In this document: positions 7,818 through 12,959 of the stretch, in pieces | How the letters are laid out: each line of letters opens with the position of its first letter | Numbering within the stretch: position 1 is the first letter of the stretch | Origin: Methylococcaceae bacterium | GTDB taxonomy: Bacteria > Pseudomonadota > Gammaproteobacteria > Methylococcales > Methylomonadaceae | Length of the DNA: 12,959 nt | Direction: 5' to 3' | Assembly (NCBI GenBank): GCA_009925045.1 | Contig: RFQK01000023.1 | Span: 1-12,959, forward strand | The notes under the pieces: generated by a model | What the model was told of the DNA's origin: nothing | Seen by the model: only the letters and a program-made list of their open reading frames with translations | Databases searched by the model: none | Program-made: the position numbers and the translations under genes

Positions 7818-9359
7818 TTAATATTTGAGTAAACTCGGTCTCATACCCGAAACCAATAGGGCAACAGCATACACCATCAAGGCACCGAGGATGCTAATCA
7901 ACAATTGCCAACTGCGTTCAGCCAGATCCCACTGCCTGCATAAATCTGCCTCAAGCCATAGATAGAGGCAAGTCCCCATGACTAAATTGGCAAACAATAT
8001 TCTCAGCAAAAACCCAAACCAAGCTGATTGCGGCTGATAGATGCCCCGTTTCATCATCACCACCAGCAATCCGGCAGCATTAAGATACGCCGCCAGACTG
8101 GTGGCCAAAGCCGGACCCGCATGGGCTAATGGAATCAGCAAGACAAAATTGAAAATCAGGTTAGCTAACATCGAGTAATAACCCAAACGTAAAGGGGTTT
8201 GGGTGTCATGTCGGGCGGTAAAACCAGGTACCAGAATTTTGATCATCACAAAGCCTAATAAACCGCTCGCAAAGGCTGTCAAACTGCGACTTGCCATGAA
8301 GGTATCACTGGCAGTAAAGGCCTGATGCTGAAACAAGCTCGCCAGAATGGCTTCAGACAACAGGCTCAAGCCAATACTGGCAGGCAGCCCAAGCAATACC
8401 ACCCATTTCAACCCCCAATCCAGGCTCCTGGAAAACCCCGCCTGATCATCCAGCAGATGATGATTAGCCAGACGCGGTAAAATCACTGCTGCCAGCGTAC
8501 CACCTAACATTCCCAAGGGAAATTCAACCAGACGATCCGAGTAATATAGCCAAGAGATACTGCCTGTCGGTAAAAAAGACGCAAATACGGTATCGACCAG
8601 CAGATTAATCTGCACCACAGAAACCCCAAAAATAGCCGATGGCATAGACTGAAGCATACGTCGGACCTCAGGATCAGAAAAACCCAAGCGTGGACGCGGC
8701 ATAAGCCCCGCATGCATCAATGCAGGAAACTGCAATACGAATTGCAGAATACCGGCCAGCAAGACCCCCCAGGCTAAAGCCGTCACCGGTTCAGCCATCA
8801 GCGGAGCCCAATAAATCGTAGCCAGAATCAAAACCAGATTTAATACCACTGGTGTCAAAGCCGGAACCGCAAACCGCCCTCTGGCATTCAAAATGCTGCC
8901 AGCCAATGCGGTCAGGGTGATGAACAGCAAATACGGCAAGGTAATCTGTAAAAACTGAATCGATAGCGCATACTGACCACCTTGCCAGATAAAACCAGGC
9001 GCAAACAAAACGATCAATACAGGCGCCAGCAGCACCCCCATTAGCGTGATTAAAAGCAAAACCAGACTTAAACTTCCGGCGCTGCGATCAATAAAATCTT
9101 GTAAACTATCAGCCTCTGCTTGATCATCCAGTTTGGTCAGCGTGGGTACAAATGCATTTGCGAAGGCACCTTCAGCGAACAATCTTCTTAAGAAGTTGGG
9201 AATGCGAAATGCCACAAAAAACGCATCAGTTGCGGCATTAACACCCAATAAGTTGGCAATCACGACATCCCGTGCAAAGCCCATCAGGCGTGATATCAGC
9301 GTCATGACAGCAACGACCAGCGAAGATTTAACCAGGCTTTGACTCAAAATTGTAACCAC
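7818..9359 (-). CDS. murJ: Lipid II flippase MurJ (MviN family)
   Basis: MurJ moves lipid-linked peptidoglycan precursor across the inner membrane. The 513-residue polytopic protein shows the MviN start LVKSSLVVAVMTLISRLMGF followed by ARDVVIANLLG, then FRIPNFLRRLFAEGAFANAF near residues 50-70. Many hydrophobic segments follow, consistent with 14 transmembrane helices. The arginine residues of the N-terminal lobe needed for flipping are present in these motifs. The GTG at 9359 gives 513 residues. An in-frame TTG at 9347 (MSQSLVKSS) resembles homologue starts equally well, and neither has a good ribosome binding site. The gene heads the murJ-proC-yggT operon and diverges from rpsT. Confidence 0.95.
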   Translation of the reverse strand: MVTILSQSLVKSSLVVAVMTLISRLMGFARDVVIANLLGVNAATDAFFVAFRIPNFLRRLFAEGAFANAFVPTLTKLDDQAEADSLQDFIDRSAGSLSLVLLLITLMGVLLAPVLIVLFAPGFIWQGGQYALSIQFLQITLPYLLFITLTALAGSILNARGRFAVPALTPVVLNLVLILATIYWAPLMAEPVTALAWGVLLAGILQFVLQFPALMHAGLMPRPRLGFSDPEVRRMLQSMPSAIFGVSVVQINLLVDTVFASFLPTGSISWLYYSDRLVEFPLGMLGGTLAAVILPRLANHHLLDDQAGFSRSLDWGLKWVVLLGLPASIGLSLLSEAILASLFQHQAFTASDTFMASRSLTAFASGLLGFVMIKILVPGFTARHDTQTPLRLGYYSMLANLIFNFVLLIPLAHAGPALATSLAAYLNAAGLLVVMMKRGIYQPQSAWFGFLLRILFANLVMGTCLYLWLEADLCRQWDLAERSWQLLISILGALMVYAVALLVSGMRPSLLKY

Positions 9360-9374
9360 TGCTTAAGTTATTGG

Positions 9375-9403
9375 TTGACAATCATATCATCGCGAAAGAT
9401 AAT
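9375..9403 (+). promoter_or_regulatory. Sigma70 promoter of rpsT
   Basis: TTGACA (9375-9380) is a perfect -35. The -10 GATAAT (9398-9403, 5/6 match) follows with the ideal 17-bp spacer. Transcription would start near 9410, giving a leader of about 29 bases before the rpsT ATG. This is the strongest promoter seen in the window, as expected for a ribosomal protein gene. Confidence 0.8.
9381..9389 (-). promoter_or_regulatory. Possible extended -10 promoter of murJ
   Basis: The minus strand reads TGATATGAT, an extended -10 element. No recognisable -35 lies upstream. Transcription would start near 9374, leaving about 15 bases before the GTG at 9359. The site lies within the spacer of the divergent rpsT promoter, so the two would compete. 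Confidence 0.35.
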
Positions 9404-9438
9404 GCGCGGTTTCTAAATTTACAAAAAGATTTCTGATT

Positions 9439-9702
9439 ATGGCTAATTCACCACAAGCTAAAAAAAGAGCCCGTCAGGCCGAGCAAAGCCGTATTCGCAA
9501 TGCTGGACAGCGCAGCAACCTTCGCACTTTCATTAAAAAAGTGATCGCAGCTGTCAGAGCAGGCGATAAAGAGCAAGCACAAGCTGCATTCAAAGCCGCT
9601 GTTCCTGTTATTGATTCTGCTGTTAACAAAGGCATTATTCATAAAAACAAAGCAGCTCGTAGCAAAAGCAGACTGAACAACAGATTGCGCGCTCTGGCCT
9701 AA
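9439..9702 (+). CDS. rpsT: 30S ribosomal protein S20
   Basis: S20 binds 16S rRNA early in small-subunit assembly. The 87-residue, very basic protein begins [19 protein letters not shown] and contains [27 protein letters not shown] and a C-terminal LRALA, which are diagnostic for the family and of normal length. The gene stands alone, with its own promoter on the left and a strong terminator on the right. It is divergent from murJ, as in many gammaproteobacteria. The ribosome binding site before the ATG is weak. In E. coli, S20 represses its own translation through a poor initiation region, so similar control is possible (inference). Confidence 0.98.
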   Translation: MANSPQAKKRARQAEQSRIRNAGQRSNLRTFIKKVIAAVRAGDKEQAQAAFKAAVPVIDSAVNKGIIHKNKAARSKSRLNNRLRALA

Positions 9703-9721
9703 GCCTTAAGGTTTTACCTGT

Positions 9722-9750
9722 AAAAAAGCCGGTTTGATACCGGCTTTTTT
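9722..9750. terminator. Bidirectional intrinsic terminator between rpsT and dapE
   Basis: GCCGGT (9728-9733) pairs with ACCGGC (9739-9744) around a 5-base loop. The stem is flanked by A6 (9722-9727) and T6 (9745-9750). Each strand therefore has a GC-rich hairpin followed by a run of six U, so it can stop both rpsT and the convergent dapE transcript. Confidence 0.92.
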
Positions 9751-9761
9751 GTGCCTGGGCT

Positions 9762-10752
<991 letters not shown>

Positions 10753-10756
<4 letters not shown>

Positions 10757-11091
10757 CCGAGTTCATCCCAGCGTTGCGGGTCAAAACCTGCTGTCAAGTG
10801 CTGACCGTCATCGATAATCGGACGTTTAATCAAAGTCGGCATTCCCAGCAACACGTCCACTAAGCCATCGGAATCCGCCTGTTGTTTGAGCTGTTCAGGC
10901 AACTGGCGCCAACTGGTGCCACGTTTATTCAAGACTTTTTCAGCACCCAACTCATCCAGAAAACGCTTAACCAGCTCAACCGTGATGCCATCACTGCGAT
11001 AATCATGAAAAACGTAGTTAATTTGCTTTTGCTGCAAATAAGCCCGACATTTTTTCACGCTATCGCAGTTTTTGATGCCGTAAACAATCAT
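10753..11091 (-). CDS. YffB/ArsC-like thioredoxin-fold protein (Spx/MgsR family)
   Basis: This 112-residue thioredoxin-fold protein resembles E. coli YffB. It starts MIVYGIKNCDSVKKCRAYL, with the single reactive cysteine at residue 9 (CDSVKK). It then has FHDYRSDG, a central LNKRGTSWRQLPE and MPTLIKRPIID, which is the cis-proline loop region of ArsC-like proteins. YffB binds glutathione weakly and is not a proven arsenate reductase, so a thiol-redox role is all that should be inferred. Its place immediately before dapE, with a 4-base ATGA overlap, is the conserved arrangement in gammaproteobacteria. The gene follows the small acidic protein by 6 bp. Confidence 0.9.
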
Positions 11092-11097
11092 GCAAGC

Positions 11098-11340
11098 TTA
11101 ATCTTGTCCTGACAGCAATTCTTCAATTGAAGGCAGGGTTTTATCTTGCTTGGTACGGGCTTTGTAGAAATCGACAAACTCCATAAAAGCCTGCTCAAGA
11201 TCCGCCAACACATCTTGCTCGTCTTCCACTTCATTCTCTGGCACTTCGCCAGATTCCAAGTAATCTTGTTGGATAGCAATTTCGCTGTTTAATGACAAAA
11301 TAGCCAAAATTAACGCGTTATTGGAAATATTTTCTGACAT
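11098..11340 (-). CDS. Small acidic protein of unknown function in the dap operon
   Basis: I do not recognise this 80-residue protein. It begins MSENISNNALILAILSLNSE and is predicted to be helical and soluble. A strongly acidic middle (GEVPENEVEDEQDVLADLEQ, about residues 32-51) is followed by FMEFVDFYKART and a polar C-terminus ending LLSGQD. It has no cysteine, no signal peptide and no membrane segment. The start is the ATG at 11340, which has AGGAG with a 6-base spacer; a longer frame to 11376 lacks such a site. It lies between dapD and the YffB-like gene, 6 bp from the latter, so it is co-transcribed with dap genes. Clean framing, a good ribosome binding site and position support a real gene. 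Confidence 0.78.
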   Translation of the reverse strand: MSENISNNALILAILSLNSEIAIQQDYLESGEVPENEVEDEQDVLADLEQAFMEFVDFYKARTKQDKTLPSIEELLSGQD

Positions 11341-11346
11341 AGGTCG

Positions 11347-11351
11347 CTCCT
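11347..11351 (-). promoter_or_regulatory. Ribosome binding site fixing the start of the small acidic protein
   Basis: AGGAG lies 6 bases before the ATG at 11340 on the minus strand. It selects this start over the upstream in-frame ATG at 11376, which would place the site inside the coding sequence. Confidence 0.7.
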
Positions 11352-11388
11352 GGTGATGAAAACTAAAAATCGACACCCGGACCTCGCG

Positions 11389-11412
11389 GCGTCAAGAAAA
11401 CAGGACTGACGC
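11389..11412. repeat. Inverted repeat between dapD and the small acidic gene
   Basis: GCGTCA (11389-11394) and TGACGC (11407-11412) form a perfect 6-bp inverted repeat with a 12-base loop, in the 97-bp gap after dapD. It has no following T-run on the minus strand. I see no convincing promoter or terminator in the rest of this gap. It might be a weak hairpin that lowers downstream expression. Confidence 0.35.
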
Positions 11413-11437
11413 ACAAGGCGCCAGCCCTTGGCTAACA

Positions 11438-12256
11438 TTAATCGCGCAATAACTCGTTGATTCCGGTTTTGCTGCGGGTTTTTTCATCCACCTGCTTGAT
11501 GATTACCGCACAATACAAACTGTGACTTCCGTCTTTAGACGGCAGGTTACCTGAAACAACCACCGAACCAGCGGGGATACGACCGTAACTCACTTCGCCG
11601 GTCATACGATTAAAAATCTTGGTGCTCTGACCAATGTAAACACCCATAGAAACGACGCAATTGTCTTCAACAATCACACCTTCAACAATTTCTGAACGCG
11701 CCCCAATAAAGCAGTTATCACCGATGATGGTGGGATTCGCTTGCAACGGCTCCAGCACACCACCAATCCCTACACCACCTGACAAATGCACGTTTTTACC
11801 AATTTGAGCACAAGAACCTACTGTTACCCATGTATCTACCATGGTACCACTGTCCACGTAAGCGCCAATATTGACGTAAGAAGGCATCAGAATGGCGCCT
11901 GGCGCCACATAGGAGCCATAGCGAGCCACCGCATTCGGCACCACACGCACCCCTGCTTCAGCAAAATCAGCTTCTGAATATTGACCAAATTTGGTTGGCA
12001 CTTTGTCGTAATAACGAACGTCACCGCTTTCGATGACTTTGTTTTCGTTGATGCGAAATGACAGTAACACCGCTTTTTTTAGCCATTGATTCGTCACCCA
12101 TTCACCGTCTTTTTTCTCGGCAACGCGTAACTCACCTTTATCTAATAAACGCAAAGACTCAGCAACCGCTTCCCGCACTTCAGCAGAAACACTCGATGGA
12201 CTGATTTCGGCACGATTTTCAAAGGCCAGATTAATGGTATTTTCAAGATTTGACAT
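11438..12256 (-). CDS. dapD: 2,3,4,5-tetrahydropyridine-2,6-dicarboxylate N-succinyltransferase
   Basis: DapD succinylates tetrahydrodipicolinate using succinyl-CoA, the entry to the succinylase branch of lysine and diaminopimelate synthesis. The 272-residue protein (E. coli 274) has an N-terminal helical domain with [11 protein letters not shown] and [16 protein letters not shown]. It is followed by a left-handed beta-helix of hexapeptide repeats from about residue 100 ([20 protein letters not shown] and [19 protein letters not shown]). The family signature [16 protein letters not shown] and a C-terminal domain with [20 protein letters not shown] complete it. The gene starts 8 bp after the dapC stop, so both are one transcript. 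The ribosome binding site is weak, suggesting dependence on the upstream gene. Confidence 0.97.
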   Translation of the reverse strand: MSNLENTINLAFENRAEISPSSVSAEVREAVAESLRLLDKGELRVAEKKDGEWVTNQWLKKAVLLSFRINENKVIESGDVRYYDKVPTKFGQYSEADFAEAGVRVVPNAVARYGSYVAPGAILMPSYVNIGAYVDSGTMVDTWVTVGSCAQIGKNVHLSGGVGIGGVLEPLQANPTIIGDNCFIGARSEIVEGVIVEDNCVVSMGVYIGQSTKIFNRMTGEVSYGRIPAGSVVVSGNLPSKDGSHSLYCAVIIKQVDEKTRSKTGINELLRD

Positions 12257-12264
12257 GACAGTTT

Positions 12265-12959
12265 TTAGGTTAACGAGTTAATAAAAAATTTAATACGTTC
12301 AGCAGCTTCCACACATTCTTCGACAGACGCCACCAAAGCGATCCGGACATAGCCAGCACCTGGATTCAGACCCTGTGCTTCGCGTGACAAATAACTTCCG
12401 GGCAAAACCGTCACGTTTTGCTGAGCAAATAAGTCGCGGGCAAAATCAGTATCCGAGCCCGGCGTCTTTAACCAGATATAAAAGCTCGCAGGCGGACGCT
12501 GGACTTCACAAACATCCTGTAGCACTTTAATAAAGGCTGTGAATTTATCACGATAAAGCTGACGATTCTGATACACATGATTTTCATCTTGCCAGGCAGC
12601 TATGCTGGCATACTGCGTAGGCACCGGCATTGGACAACCATGATAGGTGCGATATTGCAGATAGGCTTTCAAAACCTCGGCATCCCCGGCCACAAAGCCC
12701 GATCGCAAGCCTGGCGCATTTGAGCGCTTGGACAAACTCTGAAAAATCACACAGCGTTTAAAAGACGAATACCCCAAGGTCCAAGCACTTTGTAATAACC
12801 CCTGTGGTGGCTGGGCTTCGTCATCATATAATTCGGTATAGCACTCGTCGGAAGCAATGATGAAATCATGGCGCTCCGCCAGATAGAGCAATTGCCGGTG
12901 ACTGGCCAGATCCGCGACAGCCCCGGTAGGATTACCCGGAGAACAGATGAACACTAACT
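12265..12959 (-). CDS. dapC: Succinyldiaminopimelate transaminase, N-terminal part off the window
   Basis: This is the C-terminal ~230 residues of a fold-type I PLP aminotransferase. DapC converts N-succinyl-2-amino-6-ketopimelate to N-succinyl-LL-2,6-diaminopimelate, between DapD and DapE. Visible motifs are SPGNPTG, the cofactor-binding aspartate in [12 protein letters not shown], the Schiff-base lysine in [15 protein letters not shown], and the substrate-binding arginine region [12 protein letters not shown] near the end. The frame is open to the window edge; the GTG at 12954 is internal, since the codon before the SPGNPTG strand continues the fold. About 170 N-terminal residues must lie beyond the window. 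Placement directly before dapD identifies it as DapC rather than the bifunctional ArgD. Confidence 0.93.
   Translation of the reverse strand, partial: LVFICSPGNPTGAVADLASHRQLLYLAERHDFIIASDECYTELYDDEAQPPQGLLQSAWTLGYSSFKRCVIFQSLSKRSNAPGLRSGFVAGDAEVLKAYLQYRTYHGCPMPVPTQYASIAAWQDENHVYQNRQLYRDKFTAFIKVLQDVCEVQRPPASFYIWLKTPGSDTDFARDLFAQQNVTVLPGSYLSREAQGLNPGAGYVRIALVASVEECVEAAERIKFFINSLT

Noticed and set aside
11098..11376. A longer 92-residue form of the small acidic protein starting at 11376
   Set aside because: The extra 12 residues have no ribosome binding site upstream, whereas AGGAG lies exactly before the ATG at 11340.

Overview
The window is ordinary chromosomal housekeeping sequence from a gammaproteobacterium. 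It is densely coded, looks moderate in GC by eye, and shows no mobile element, CRISPR array, tRNA or rRNA. The gene neighbourhoods support this: divergent radC/coaBC followed by dut and argB, rpsT divergent from murJ, and a dapC-dapD-(YffB-like)-dapE lysine/peptidoglycan cluster. Protein sequences resemble Pseudomonas-type and methanotroph-type (Methylococcales) homologues from memory. That finer placement is a guess, because no marker gene for it lies in the window.

Left part (1-1713, minus strand): a BatA-like von Willebrand factor A membrane protein, cut by the window edge, is translationally coupled to a DUF4381 membrane protein. radC lies upstream of both. Centre-left (about 1807-4406, plus strand): coaBC (coenzyme A synthesis), dut (dUTPase) and argB (arginine synthesis) form an operon. 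coaBC has no ATG, GTG or TTG codon at its conserved N-terminus. Next (4471-6389, plus strand) comes a compact three-gene cluster: a Trp-rich TIGR02450 protein, a 48-residue four-cysteine DUF2256 protein, and an iron-sulfur bacterial photolyase/cryptochrome with all four cluster cysteines. A perfect 11-bp inverted repeat sits directly in front of the first of these genes.

Centre-right (6395-9359, minus strand): murJ (lipid II flippase), proC (proline synthesis) and yggT form an operon that runs tail-to-tail into the photolyase gene with only 5 bp between stops. rpsT (ribosomal protein S20) diverges from murJ. It has a good sigma70 promoter and a strong bidirectional terminator.

Right part (9762-12959, minus strand): dapC (5' end off the window), dapD, an unrecognised small acidic protein, a YffB/ArsC-like protein and dapE. 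These belong to the succinylase route to diaminopimelate. dapE carries an apparent internal deletion of about 133 bp plus a frameshift near position 10695, so as written it cannot make an intact enzyme. In a pathway this important, that is either an assembly or sequencing artefact or a real and surprising lesion.

The points most worth a second look are the broken dapE, the missing conventional start of coaBC, the photolyase/DUF2256/TIGR02450 cluster with its inverted repeat, and the unknown acidic protein inside the dap operon. I did not find a clearly new system; most of the window is conventional.
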